NCBI RefSeq assembly: GCF_949987515.2
Contig: NC_082683.1
Coordinates: 123,838,582-123,902,581, forward strand
Source: Delphinus delphis
Lineage: Eukaryota; Chordata; Mammalia; Artiodactyla; Delphinidae
DNA: 64,000 nucleotides
Direction of reading: 5' to 3'
Shown: piece after piece, positions 40,201-55,300 of the stretch
Layout of the letters: each line of letters opens with the position of its first letter
Position numbering within the stretch: position 1 is the first letter of the stretch
Position numbers and translations under genes: made by a program
Notes under the pieces: generated by a model
Seen by the model: only the letters and a program-made list of their open reading frames with translations
Database searches by the model: none
What the model was told of the DNA's origin: nothing

Positions 40201-43200
40201 TAAATAAAACTACGGGGCAGTTAGAAATGAGAGTTTTAGTCATAGAATAGCCTTGTCAGTGAATTATTTGTGAATTGGGGAGAGTAAAGCAGGAACCAAA
40301 AAACCTACATGAATTCAATAGTACATCAATGGTGCCAGCTTCTTCACATTTAAAATGAGGAGACTGAAATATTACTCAGCCATAAAAAGGAACGAAATAA
40401 TGCCGTTTACAGCGACATGGATGGACCTAAAGATTATCACACTAAGTGAAGGAAGTCAGACAGAGAAAGACAAATATCATGTGATATCACTTATATGTGG
40501 AATCTAAAAAAAAGGTACAAATGAACCTATTTACAAAACAGAAACAGAATCACAGATGTGGAACACAAACTTATGGTTACAAAGGGGGAAAGGTGGGGGG
40601 AGGGATAAACTGGGAGATTGGGATTGACATATACACACTACTATATATAAAATAGATAGCTAACAAGAACCTATTTTATAGCACAGGGAACTCTACTCAA
40701 CACTCTGTGATGACCCATATGGGAATAGAATCTAAAAAAGAGTGGATATATATATATATATGTATAACTGATTCACTTTGCTATACACAACAAACTAACA
40801 CAACATAGAAACTAACACAACATTGTAAGTCAACTATACTCCAATAAAAATTAATTAAAAACATAAAATAAAATGAGGAGATGGAATCAGGTCCTCTCTG
40901 ATGTGAAAAAAGCCAACACTTACACTGCACCTACTATGTTCCCAGCACTGCGTGATGTGCTTTCATAAATGAACTTATTTAAAATCTTCGTTAATGGACT
41001 TCCCTGGTGTTGCAGTGGTTAAGAATCCACCTGCCAATGTAGGGGACATGGGTTCGAGCCCTGGTCCGGGAAGATCCCACATGCTGCAGAGCAACTAAGC
41101 CTGTGCGCCACAACTACTGAGCCTGCGTTCTAGAGCCCACGAGCCACAACTACTGAGCCTGAGTGCCGCAACTACTGAGCCCACATGCGGCAACTACTGA
41201 AGCCCGTGCGCCTAGAGCCCGTGCTCCACAACAAGAGAAGCCACCACAATGAGAAGCCCGCACACCGCAACGAAGAGTAGCCCCTGCTCACCGCAACTAG
41301 AGAAAGCCCGTGTGCAGGAACAAAGACCCAATACAGCCAAAAAAAAATTTTTTTAATTAAAAAAAAAAAATCTTCGTAACATTCATAGGAGGTGGCACTA
41401 TTGAATCTATTTACTGAGAAAATTTAGGCACAGAGAAGTTAAACCACTTGCCCGAGGTCATACTGATAGTAAATGATCCAAAGATTGTTGTCATAGCACA
41501 GAGTCAAAGCACAGCTTTACTCATGGTTTCCAACTAGGTTGTGGATTGGAACCAACTGAGAAGTTTCAAAACAAAAAGAAACAACTAAACAGATTCCTAG
41601 GCCCCAACGAAGCCCTTTTCAATTTGGGGTAGAATTCACAAATCCATATATTTTATGAAGCTTCCTGGACACTTGTGATGCAAACAGTCCAAAGTCTGAC
41701 ATTTAGAAACTACTGATATAGCCTTATTTGCCTGCAGTGGAGAAGAAGGAAGTTGTATTATAAACTTACACAATGCCACAGACTTGAATTGTTTATTTAT
41801 TATGTGCCAGACACTCCGCTGGTCAGTAGTGATACAAAAATGAGAAAGAGGCTCCCTTTCCTTAAGAAGCTCACAACCTCCTGAGGGGGAGAGACGCATA
41901 TATAAGTAGCAAATCGCAATACAGTATGGAAAATACAGTAAGAAAGATGTTCAAAGTGTTACAGAAACACAGCAGAAGAGGAATTAGTCATGCCTTGTGA
42001 TTTGGGGGAGTTCTCACTGAAGAGGTGACACTGAATGATGAGTAGCATTTCTCCAGGTTTAAAAAAAAAAAAGTCTTTTGGCTTTTATCTCATTAGTATT
42101 GAGAATTACTTGGATAGTATAAAGTACAGGTTGGAGCGATTTGCATACACTTTGGCAGTTGTATGGAGGATGAATTGGAGTGGAGAGGTATGAGGCACAG
42201 AGATTAGTTGGAAAGCTATGGAAACAGTCCAGGAAGAGAAAGAGGCTGAACTACAGTAGGGAACAGAGGACAGGGAGATTCCAGAGTCAGTCTGAGGTAG
42301 ACATGGTAGGACTTGTCAACTGAGCAAAGGTAACTTTAAATGATGTGTGAATGAATTTGCTATTGACTAAATCAAGGGTCAGGATCAAGATGAGGGAGAT
42401 AGGGCACTAAAGTAGGGAAAAAAATGAATTTAGTATTAGACACTGAACTGAGTGTGAGTCCCCATACCCAAGTGGAATATACAGCTCTTGGAAATATAGT
42501 TTTGGTGCTGAGGAGAGCTGAGGAATGGGATATAAAGTTGGTGATCATCAACATATAATGGACAGTCATGATATTATTCAGAGAGCAAAAGTTAACATTG
42601 GTTGAGTGTTTCCAATGAAAGAGGCACTAACATAGGTTTTACACATAATCTAGTCATTTAAACCTTACAACCCTGTGAGCTAGGTACTATTATTTCCTCA
42701 TTTTATAGAAGGTAAAGTAAAAGCATGGACAGGTTGAGTCACTTGATCAAGGTTACCCAGGTAGCAAGTGATAGGCCTAAGGGCTCAAACCTTGGTAGAC
42801 TGATTACAGAGCCTATATACATAACCAGTTTGATAGACTGCATCTCATACAGAAGGAGAGAAAAAGAGGACTGGTTTTAAGGCGAGGCCAAACTCCCAGG
42901 AGTAATGTTAAAGGACTCCTTTTAAGCACAGCTAAATTCTGAACAGACGCTTAGCTCGAGGTTTGGAAGGATGGAGGAAAATGAAACACTTTGGGTTAAA
43001 GCTTTCACATACTTCAATGCTTCTTGCCATTGGAGTCTAAACCCTTGAGGTCACCTGGCTTTGCGGTGAGACGCCCAGTTTCCCCCTCCCCATTATTTGA
43101 CCTATAGACGCTCTTACTTGCTCCAAGATCTTCATAAACAACGCTTCCAACTGCTTCTGCTTTCTCGTGGTGCTCATCCTGGAAACCTCTCGTGAAATAG

Positions 43201-46200
43201 GGAACTGTATAAAGAATTATGAGAATATTGAGTATGGGCAAATAGCAGGGGGAACTACTAGTTGTATGACTCTGGTAATTCACTTTACTGTTCTGTGCCT
43301 AAAAATCCTCATGTACTAGGTAATCCATAACATCCCTTCCAGCTCTGATACTCTATGTCATTGAATCTAATAGATACAGGAAAGAACAGGGCACATTCTT
43401 GTCTTTGCATTGGCAGTCACCTGTGGGAGCAGAGTGATTTCGTGCCCTGGACTAGCTAGTATAGTATAGCTATGATGGGAAGGTGAGAAAAGAAATGTAT
43501 CAGCAGGTGGATATTTGGGTTTTCTTGAGTCTGGTACCAATATATCTCAGGAAGGTGGCTCATTCAAGGATTGGGAGTCATTTCCTTACCACCTGGACGC
43601 TGCAGATGAGAAAACAAGAGGATAATAAAAGCCAAAGAGATGCAAAGTCATAAAGCATCAGGGAGGAGTGGCCACATCTGCCCCTTCACTATTTCTAACA
43701 GGAGTCTAACACTAGCTAGTTACCTGCACATGGAAAATGTCATTAAGAAGACAATGGAACTTTTCATCCAGCAGTAACTTGACTTTATTTTGAAGGTTGG
43801 TCTGTCGTTCTTTATAATGTTTGCAAGTATCCAGACCTAGTACATTGGCCATGAGTATCTGGATGGTATAAAAATTCTGATGGAAGCTGATCTTAGTCAA
43901 CGCAATAGCAATAGTCCTGTTTATAAGAAAGTCAGGAATCAGAGTTTTAAAATATATTTTTTGAAAACAATAAAGGTTGAAGGAAAGCCCTGACTCCTCA
44001 TATTCAGTTGTAATGACAGATTTCCCAAGCTATCTGGAAGCTGTTCTTTATTGGAGGTTCAGATACCCTCCCTTATTCCACTATGCTTCTAAGCTCTGTA
44101 AATGTATCCTAGCTATCCCCTCTTCTCTAGCCCTACCGCCAATGCCTGGGTTCAGGCCCTCATACTCTCACCTATACTCCCTAACAGCATACTACTACCC
44201 CTGTCTAGCGCCAAGACTCTCTGAATGCATCACCTTTATGGAAGCCTGAAGCACCTAGGGAGATGCAAGTCTAGGTTAAGTCTAGACTCCTTCACGTGAC
44301 ATATAAGCCTTTCCAAGTCCTCATGGTCATTTCTTGCCACTCTCTGCCCAGCAGTCTACCCTCCACCAACAACAAACCGGTGAGTGTTCCCTGTACATCC
44401 AACTGTTTCTTCTCTTTATGCCTTTGCTTTCCTCAGCCTGGAGTGTTATCACTTCTCACAGTCCCTCCTAATCCCTCATTTCCTGTTCATTTGTATATAT
44501 CAGCTCAGGAGTAACCTCCTGGAAATCTTCCCTGATGCCCTCAGGTTGGATGACATACCCCTCTTTCTCGTAGCTTTTATAGTACTCTACTGCGTGCTTC
44601 TATCACTGTCCTCACCACATTCTATTTTTACTGTCATCTCTCTTTCCTTCTCTTTTGTGAGAACTCCTTGAGGGTAGGGATCAGATATTATTGGTCTTCA
44701 AGGCTTTGCAACTTGTTATGGATTCATTTATGCACCCCTCCCCCCCCACCAATTCATAGGCTGAAGTCTTAGCCCTCAGAATGTGACCTTATTTGGGAAT
44801 AGGGTCATTGCAGATGTAACTAGGTAAGTTAAGATGAGGCCATACTGGAATAGGGTGGGCCCCTAATCCAATATGACTGTCTCTTTATAGGAAGGGGAAA
44901 CTTGGGGGATTCCCTGGTGGTCCAGTGGTTAGGACTCGGTGCTTTCACTGGTGTGGCCCAGGTTCAATCCCTGGTTGGAGAACTAAGATCCCGCAAGCCA
45001 CGCAGTGGGAAAAAAAAAAAAGAAGAGGGAAATTTTTTGGACACAGACAGCACACATGGAGAACATCATGTGAAGATGGAGGCAGAGAAGGGGGTGATGC
45101 TTCTACAAGCCAATGAACACCAGTGACTGCCAGCAACCACCAGAAGCTAGGAAAGAGGCACAGAACAGATTGTCCCTCACAGCTGATGGAAGGAACCAAC
45201 TTTATGCCACCTGGATCTTGGACTTCTACCCTCCTGTACACCAAGATAATATACTTCTGTTGCTTAAGCCACCTAGCTTGTGATGCTTTGTCATGGTAGC
45301 TCTAGCAAACTAATATAGCACTAAGTTCCTGGAACATAGTAGGTACTCAGTAAGTGATGGAATAAATGAGTGTTTTCTGGCTATTTTGAATTATCCTTTC
45401 AACAATGTTAAAGATATTTTAAAACTAGTGTTTCTCAGGCCTGGCATTAAAAAAGAGTAGAAACATAGCTAAAAATAAGATTAATAAGAACTTTCCCTAA
45501 CTTAAAGCCTTTAGGTTAGATGGTGAAAGGATGTGAGACACCATTACCATTGTCTTGGTCATCACCACTGTTACTGAATACCATACCGTCCACCTCCATG
45601 AGATGGGTTGTCCCAAAGAGAGCCCTCATGACATTCCTTATATGAAAAGAGACAAACAGCATGAGGTAAGTGCATCAGCTCTGCCTTCCGAAGGAAAATC
45701 CAGAGGCCTTTCATTCTCTAACCATACGCTCAGGCCTCAGTGGTTTGAACTAGTGATTCCCCGTCGGCCACATGGATAAACTTACGTATTTGTTCTGCAA
45801 ACCCAATCTATCCTCAACATTTATACCAGTTGTTCTCAAACTGTGCATTAGGAAACTTAAAAATATCAGTGTCCAAGTCCGTCCTGGCATTAAATCAGGA
45901 TCTCCAGGGGTCAGCCCATCTTCATTTTCTCAGTTTGATATGTTTATCATTAATTACTTATCTAGCACAAGGGGCATGACACCCAATAATAACTGATAGA
46001 TTGTGGATAGTTTACATAGGCAACTTATATAAAGGAGAGGAACATTGAAACAAATGAAACTCTTAAAGATGTCAAGATTCTCTGGATTCACAAAAAAAAT
46101 GGTCATTGCAAGACACTCACCTGTGGTTCTCACCTTGGGCCAGGTACTCAATTTCCACTAGTAGCTCGCTTTTTCCATATCCTGATAATCCTTCGTACAT

Positions 46201-49200
46201 CAGGACTCGGCTGCAGTTAGATATCAAAAATTCCTTCATAGTACACATGAAGTATTTGATCTCCTTATCGCGTCCTGTTATTTTCATTTTTTAAAAAGGG
46301 AGCAAACCCAATCAACATAAAATAGTCTAGAAACATAAAAAAGCACATAGTGATACAGCTTCTAAGAATACCCTTGGAATTTCCATGGCATTGTTCATGG
46401 AGTTTCTTGAGGTCCTGTGCACTTTAAAATTAAAAAAAAATCTTTCTCTAGAACTTTCCAGTTTAACAATGTGGTTTTACAGTTTTGTTTTGGTTTGGTT
46501 TGGTTTTTTTTGATTCCCACAAGCTGTGAGGGAAAGGATTCTTATAATGCTCATTATGATGTCCATTTAACTTTAGTGTAGAAAACTGAGATTTGCTTAA
46601 ATTATACAACCAGGAATTAAACCAGGGCTATCCGACCCTAATGCTTGTTTTCTTTTCCTTTTTCTGTAACACACTAGAAGTAACTATAGATTATTACATT
46701 AGGAAATCAACTTAATAAAGTTAGGATTCCCATGTTGAACAATATGGATAAACAGTTTTTACTTCCGATTCTGTGAAGGAAAACTTGCTCTTTGTAAATG
46801 AGAAATTATACTTATCTCAGGGCTACTAAAAGTATTAACGGTGATAAAAAAATTCAATTTGCTTTAAAAAACTCATATATAGATTAATTCTATCATAAGA
46901 ACAACCTAAATTCTTAGTAAAAATAAATTATAGTTTTTTTCCTTATTATAAAACTAATGCATGCTCACTGTAGGAAATATAGAAAACTTAAAAAGGAAAA
47001 GAAGAAAATAAAAGTCATCTTGGGTTACAACCCTATCACTCTTATTTTTCTTATGTGTCTTTAAATATGTGTAACAGGATGCCCTGACTGAAATCTGAAA
47101 CTCAGCCTACAATCTTTGAAACCTGGGTGGGCGGGAAGGAGTTGGCAGAACGGTAATTTCTGTCAAAAGAGCTGGAGACCAAATCAGGGCTGACTCTTCC
47201 TTCTTTGCTGGACAGATCACTGTGGAGGGCCCATTCTGTTATCCATTAATAGAGTAAATACATACCTAGGTGTTAGCTAAAGTCTATTGAAAACCAAGAC
47301 CACTACTCTAAGCTTAGATGTTTTATACAAAGAAGCTGAGTGTTTATTTGGTAATGTAAATTTCTGGGTAAGATTTAGTGAGAATTACTCTGCAGACCAT
47401 ATTGCTTCTTTTAGGTGCAACATTTCCTTTCTGAAAGCACATTTGAATTTCAATTTTGTGAGATGTGTAGTATTGTTCTTTGGCCTAAAGTTTACACAGG
47501 AACTTAGAAGATGCCCAGAAGGCTGCAAAGCAGACTCTTCTAGCTGTTTTATGTTCTATTTGTCTAGAACACATACAGGTAAGAACTTACTGATTGTCTT
47601 TTTAGTTGGATTCTAAAATGAGGTTAACTCAACTTGCCTTGAAGTATGCATACCTTGTTTCTATTTGAACAAGGCCCTAATACCTGAGACTGTTGTACGC
47701 ATTTTTGACACTAAAAGAACACTTTTTGTTCACTTTAGTTTTGTTATCAGTTAGCATATACAATTTCACTTACAGGCACTCCTGTAAAAGAAGGGTGTTT
47801 CCCATACTCCTAACCTCTGACAGTCTGTTTTTGGTTATAGCTTTAAGGAAAGATATGTGGGCCTGATCTTTACCTTATACTGGTGAAATCAGGGCAAAAA
47901 GTCAAGTACAGAGAATTCCCTGGCAGTCCAGTGGTTAGGACTCTGAGCTTTCAATGCTGAGGGCCTGGGTTCAATCCCTGTTCAGGGAACTAAGGTCTCA
48001 CAAGCCATTCAGCAGCAGCCGAAAAACAAAACAAAGAAAAACACACGCACAGAAAACAAACAAACAAACAAAGGCAACTAGACCAGGCTGAGAAACATAT
48101 GCCTATTGTAGCAATGTATTCTAATATGTCTGTCATAGTGAGTCCTCAATTTTGTAGAAAGGGGGTTAGGACTTCCATTTACTGTCAATCATTATCACAA
48201 CAAGCATATCCTAGGATGAAAAGTTAGGCCTCAGAGGAGGGTGAGAGTGGGCATTCCTTCTCCTTTCTAGCCTTCAAGAGTTTGGGGATCTGGACTTATA
48301 AAAAGTGATGTGCTTGCAGACTCTGAAAACTACCTGAATGCACTGAAAGTTAGGCATTGCTGCTGGCTCAAGTGCTCTTTGAAGTTCTGGAACTGTTGCC
48401 TTCTTTTATGCTCTGCTGACATCAAGATTCTGTCCTAATACTCCCCCAAGGTGTGGGACAGAGCCTCTTCTCAATTGCCCTAACACAGTTATGACCGAGA
48501 TTTAATTTATAATGATACTTTTAGGGATGTTCAAGTCTAACAGAAGGAAATTACAAGTGTTACTTGAAATGGCTGCCTTCAGAATCCACAGGCCAATCTT
48601 CATGTGGGTCTCTTCTCTACCTCATTTTGTGTCTACTTCCCTGCATAGTCTTGAGTTAGCTTTCTTATGATAGGGTCTCTCTCACCAAGAATCACAAAAA
48701 CATCACTGCCGGATGGATCATAGCTCTAAATGTAAAAGGTAAAACAAAATTTCTGGAAGAGAATCTAGAAAAATATCTTCATGACTTTTGGATGAGGAAA
48801 GATTTCTCAAACAGTATACAAAAGCACTAATTATAAAGAAAAAAATTGATAAATTGGATTTCATTAAAATCAAAAGTTGTGTTCATTAAATACATCACTA
48901 ATAGAGTAAAAAGGCAAGCACAGAATGGGAAAAGTTACATACAGTAAAAACAAAGGGACCCATTTTCAGAATATACAAATAATTCCAACGGATCTATAAA
49001 AAAATACAATCCAATTGAAAAATAGACAAAAGATTTGTACAGACACTTTATAAAAGATGATTTCCAAATGGCCAATAAATATTTGGAAAAGGCACTCAAC
49101 CACATCAGGGAAATACAGATGGAAACCATGGTGAGATACCACTATAAACCCAACAGAATTATTAAAATTATAAAGACTGAGAAAACTATCTACCAAAATT

Positions 49201-52200
49201 GTACCCTTTGCCCCAACAGTATCACTCCTATATATATACTCAACAGCAGAAATGCATACGTATGTTCACCATAAGACTTGTACAAAAATCTTTATGGCAG
49301 TATTATTCATAAGAACCCAAACTGGAAACAACTCAAATGTTGTACAAAAGCAGAATGAATACATTGTTATATACTTATAAAAGGGAATATAGTCATCCCT
49401 CTGTATCCACAGGAGATTGGTTCCAGGACCCCCGGGGATATCAAAATCTGCGGATGCTCAAGTCCCTTATATAAAATGGTGTAGTATTTGCATACAACCT
49501 AAACACATCCTCCTGTATACTTTAACTCATCTCTAGGTTGATTATAATAGCAAATACAATGTAAATGCTATGTAAATAGTTGCCAGTGTGCAGCAAATTC
49601 AAGTTTTGCTTTTCGGAATTTTCTGGAATTAAAAAAAAAATTTTTTTTTTGATTTGTGGTTGTTTGCATCCCTGGATGCACACCCTGCCGATACAGAGGG
49701 CCAACTGTACTACAAAGCAATGAAAATGGATGAATTATAGCTACATCCAACAATATGGATGAATTTCATAATGTAATGTTGATTAAAAGAAGGCTTATGT
49801 AAATGAAGACCCGAGAGGCTTCCGGGAAGATGGCGGAAAAGTAAGATGCGGAGATCATCTTCCTCTCCACAGATACACCAGAAATACATTTACACGTGGA
49901 ACAACTCCTACAGAACACCTACTGAACGCTGGCAGAGACCTCAAACCTCCCAAAAGGCAAGAAACTCCCCACGTACCTGGAAGGGATTAAGAGCGCTGCT
50001 TAAAGGAGCTCCAGAGATGGGCGCGAGCCGCGGCTAAAAGCGCGGACCCCAGAGACGGGCATAAGACGCTAAGGCTGTTGCTGCCGCCACCAAGAAGCCT
50101 GTGTGCGAGCACGGGCCACTATCCACACTCCCCTTCCGGAGAGCCTGTCCAGCCCGCGACTGCCAGGGTCCCAGGATCCAGGGACAACTCTCCCGGGAAA
50201 ACGCACGGCGCGCCTCAGGCCGGCCTCTGCCGCCGCAGGCTCGCCCCGCTCTCCGTGCCCTTCCCTCCCCCACGGCCTGAGTGAGCCAGAGCCCCCGCAT
50301 CAGCGGCTCCTTTAACCCCGTCCTGTCTGAGCGAAGAACAGCCGCCCTCCGGCGACCTACACGCAGAGGCGGGGCCAAATCCAAAGCTGAGCCCCAGGAG
50401 CTGTGAGAACAAAGAAGAGAAAGGGAAATCTCTCCCAGCAGCCTCAGAAGCAGCGGATTAAAGCTCCACAATCAACTTTATGTACCCTGCATCTGTGGAA
50501 TACATGAATACAACGAATCATCCCAAATTGAGGAGGTGGACTTTGAGAGCAAGATATATGATTTTTTCCCTTTTCCTCTTTTTGTGTGTATGTCTATGCT
50601 TCTGTGTGAGATTTTGTCTGTATAGCTTTGCTTCCACCATTTGTCCTAGGGATCTATCCATCCTTTTTTTTTTTAATTTTTTTCTTAATAATTAGTTTTT
50701 ATTTTAATTATTTTATTTTATCTTACTTTATTTTATTTTACTTTATCTTCTTTCTTTCTTTTTTTTCTTCCTTCCCTCCTTCCTTCCTTCCTTCCTCCCT
50801 CCCTCCCTCCTTTCTTTCTTTCCCTTTCTTTCTTTCTTTCTACTTCTACCAATTCTTTCTTTCTACTTTTTCTCCCTTTTATTCTGAGCCGTGTGGATGA
50901 AAGGCTCTTAGTGCTGCAGCCAGGAATCACTGCTGTGCCTCTGAGGTGGGAGAGCCAACTTCAGAACACTGGTCCACAAGAGACCACCCAGCTCCACATG
51001 ATATCAAATGGTGAAAATCTCCCAGAAATCTCCATCTCAACACCAGCACCCAGCTTCACTCAACGACCAGCAAGCTACAGTGCTGGACACCCTATGCCAA
51101 ACAACTAGCAAGACAGGACCACAACCCCACCCATTAGCAGTGAGGCTGCCTAAAATCATAATAAGTCCACAGACACCCCAAAACACACCAACAGACGTGG
51201 ACTTGCCCACCAGAAAGACAAGATCCAGCCTCATCCACCAGAACACAAGCACTAGTCCCCTCCACCAAGAAGCCTACACAACCTTAGCCACTGGGGACAG
51301 ACACCAAAAACAATGGGAACTATGAACCTGCAGCCTGCAAAAAGGAGACCCCAAACACAGGAAATTAAGCAAAATGAGAAGACAGAAAAACACACAGCAG
51401 TTGAAGGAGCAAGATAAAAACCCACAGGACCTAACAAATGAAGAGGAAATAGGCAGTCTACCTGAAAAAGAATTCAGAATAATGATAGTAAAGATGATCC
51501 AAAATCTTGGAAATAGAATAGACAAAATGCAAGAAACATTTAACAAGGACCTAGAAGAACTAAAGATGAAACAAGCAATGATGAACAACACAATAAATGA
51601 AATGAAAAATACTCTAGATGGGATCAATAGCAGAATAACTGAGGCAGAAGAACGGATAAGTGACCTGGAAGGTAAAATAGTGGAAATAACTACTGCACAG
51701 CAGAATAAAGAAAAAAGAATGAAAAGAGCTGAGGACAGTCTCACAGACCTCTGGGACAACATTAAATGCACCAACATTCGAATTATAGGGGTTCCAAAAG
51801 AAGAAGAGAAAAAGAAAGGGACTGAGAAAATATTTGAAGAGATTATAGTTGAAAACTTCCCTAATATGGGAAAGGAAATAGTTAAACAAGTCCAGGAAGC
51901 ACAGAGGGTACCATTCAGGATAAATCCAAGGAGAAATACGCCAAGACACATATTAATCAAACTGTCAAAAATTAAATACAAATAAAACATATTAAAAGCA
52001 GCAAGGGAAAAACAACAAATAACACACGAGAGAATCCCCATAAGGTTAACCAGTGATCTTTCAGCAGAAATTCTGCAAGCCAGAAGGGACTGGCAGGACA
52101 TATTTAAAGTGATGAAGGAGAAAAACCTGCAACCAAGATTACTCTACCCAGGGCTTCCCTGGTGGCGCAGTGGTTGACAGTCCGCCTGCCGATGAAGGGG

Positions 52201-52342
52201 ACATGGGTTCATGCCCCGGTCCGGGAGGATCCCACATGCCACGGAGCAGCTGTGCCCGTGAGCTATGGCTGCTGAGCCTGAGCGTCCTGAGCCTGCGCTC
52301 TGCAGCGGGAGAGGCCACAGCAGTGAGAGACCCGCGTACCAC

Positions 52343-52373
<31 letters not shown>

Positions 52374-55300
52374 TTACTCTACCCAGCAAGGATCTCATTC
52401 AGATTTGATGAAGAAATTAAAACCTTTACAGACAAGCAAAAGCTGAGAGAGTTCAGCACCACCAAACCAGCTTTACAACAACTGCTAAAGGAACTTCTCT
52501 AGACAAGAAACACAAGAGGAGGAAAAGACCTACAATAACGCACCCAAAACAATTAAGAAAATGGGAATAGGAACATACATATCAATAATTACCTTAAATG
52601 TAAATGGACTAAATGCTCCCACCAAAAGACACAGATTGGCTGAATGGATACAAAAACAAGACCCATATATATGCTGTCTACAAGAGACCCACTTCAGACC
52701 TAGAGACACATACAGACTGAAAGTAAGGGGATGGAAAAAGATATTCCATGCAAATGGAAACCAAAAGAAAGCTGGAGTAGCAATTCTCATATCAGACAAA
52801 ATGGGCTTTAAAATAAAGACTATTAGAAGAGAGAAAAAAGGACACTACATAATGATCAAGGGATCGATCCAAGAAGATATAACAATTGTAAATATTTATG
52901 CACCCAACATAGGAGCACCTCAATACATAAGGCAAATACTAACAGCCATAAAAGGGGAAATCGACAGTAACACATTCATAGTAGGGGACTTTAACACCCC
53001 ACTTTCACCAATGGAAAGATCATCCAAAATGAAAATAAATAAGGAAACACAAGCTTTAAATGATACATTAAACAAGATGGACTTAATTGATATTTATAGG
53101 ACATTCCATCCAAAAACAATAGAATACACATTTTTCTCAAGTGCTCATGGAACATTCTCCAGGATAGATCATATCTTGGGTCACAAATCAAGCCTTGGTA
53201 AATTTAAGAAAATTGAAATTGTATCAAGTATCTTTTCTGACCACAACGCTATGAGACTAGACATCAATTACAGGAAAAGATCTGTAAAAAATACAAACAC
53301 ATGGAGGCTAAACAATACACTACTTAATAACGAAGTGATCACTGAAGAAATCAAAGAGGAAATCAAAAAATACCTAGAAACAAATGACAATGGAGTCACG
53401 ACGACCCAAAACCTATGGGGTGCAGCAAAAGCAGTTCTAAGAGGGAAGATTATAGCAATACAATATTACCTTAAGAAACAGGAAACAGCTCAAATAAACA
53501 ACCTAAGCTTGCACCTAAAGCAATTAGAGAAAGAAGAACAAAAAACCCCCAAAGTTAGCAGAAGGAAAGAAATCATAAAAATCAGATCAGAAATAAATGA
53601 AAAAGAAATGAAGGAAACGATAGCAAAGATCAATAAAACTAAAAGCTGGTTCTTTGAGAAGATAAAGAAAATTGATAAACCATTAGCCAGACTCATGAAG
53701 AAAAAAAGGGAGAAGACTCAAATAAATAGAATTAGAAATGAAAAAGGAGAAGTAACAACTGACACTGCAGAAATACAAAAGATCATGAGAGATTACTACA
53801 AGCAACTCTATGCCAATAAAATGGACAACCTGGAAGAAATGGACAAATTCTTAGAAATGCACAACCTGCCAAGACTGAATCAGGAAGAAATAGAAACTAT
53901 GAACAGGCCAATCACAAGCACTGAAATTGAAACTGTGATTAAAAATCTTCCAACAAACAAAAGCCCAGGACCAGATGGCTTCACAGGCGAATTCTGTCAA
54001 ACACTTAGAGAAGAGCTAACACCTATCCTTCTCAAACTCTTCCAAAATATAGCAGAGGGAGGAACACTCCCAAACTCATTCTACGAGGCCACCATCACCT
54101 TGATACCAAAACCAGACAAGGATGTCACAAAGAAAGAAAACTACAGGCCAATATCACTGATGAACATAGATGCAAAAATCCTCAACAAAATACTAGCAAA
54201 CAGAATCCAACAGCACATTAAAAGGATCATACACCATGATCAAGTGGGGTTTAACCCAGGAATGCAAGGAGTCTTCAATATACGCAAATCAATCAACGTG
54301 ATACACCATATTAACAAACTGAAGGAGAAAAACCATATGATCATCTCAATAGATGCAGAGAAAGCTTTCGACAAAATTCAACACCTATTTATGATAAAAA
54401 CCCTGCAGAAAATAGGCATAGAGGGAACTTTCCTCAACATAATAAAGGCCATATATGACAAACCCACAGCCAACATCGTCCTCAATGGTGAAAAACTGAA
54501 AGCATTTCCACTAAGATCAAGAACAAGACAAGGTTGCCCACTCTCACCACTCTTATGTCAACATAGTTTTGGAAGTTTTAGCCACAGCAATCAGAGAAGA
54601 AAAGGAAATAAAAGGAATCCAAATCGGAAAAGAAGAAGTAAAGATGTCACTGTTTGCAGATGACATGATACTATACATAGAGAATCCTAAACATGCTACC
54701 AGAAAACTACTAGAGTGAATCAATGAATTTGGTAAAGTAGCAGGATACAAAATTAATGCACAGAAATCTCTGGCATTCCTAGGCACTAATGCTGAAAAAT
54801 CTAAAAGTGAAATCAAGAAAACACTCCCATTTACCACTGCAACAAAAAGAATAAAATATCTAGGAATAAAACTACCTAAGGAGACAAAAGACCTGTATGC
54901 AGAAAATTATAAGGCACTGATGAACGAAATTAAAGATGATACAAATAGATGGAGATATATACCATGTTCTTGGATTGGAAGAATAAACATTGTGAAAATC
55001 ACTCTACTACACAAAGCAATCTACAGATTCAATGCAATCCCTGTCAAACTACCATTGGCATTTTTCACAGAACTAGAACAAAAAATTTCACAATTTGTAT
55101 GGAAACAAATAGCCAAATCAATCTTGAGAACGAAAAACCAAGCTGGAGGAATCAGGCTTCCTGACTTCACACTGTACTACAAAGCTACAGTAATCAAGAC
55201 AGTATGGTACTGGCACAGAAACAGAAATATAGATCAATGGAACAGGATAGAAAGCCCAGAGATAAACCCACGCACATATGGTCACCTTATCTTTGATAAA

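Larger units (their letters stand above)
44060..45375 (+). mobile_element. L2 3' region split by an LTR
   Basis: The left part (44060-44706) has cttcacgtgacatataagcc, ggaaatcttccctgatgccc and aactccttgagggtagggat. The right part (45319-45375) has gcactaagttcctggaacat and gtaggtactcagtaagtgat. Together they are one L2 3' end, cut by a MaLR-type LTR. Confidence 0.75.

Noticed and set aside
46130..46140. Alternative donor CAAG|GTGAGA for ADCY10 exon 5
   Set aside because: It would put exon 6 out of frame. The donor 14 bp downstream (ACAG|GTGAGT) restores the frame and the expected GENHR sequence.
50728..50860. Pyrimidine tract as an independent microsatellite locus
   Set aside because: It is part of the L1 copy C 5' UTR, bounded by L1 sequence on both sides, so it is recorded as a component of that element.
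52561..54663. A 700-codon open frame as a possible active enzyme gene
   Set aside because: It is L1 ORF2 (endonuclease plus part of reverse transcriptase), frameshifted before the catalytic FADD motif and next to a SINE-broken ORF1.
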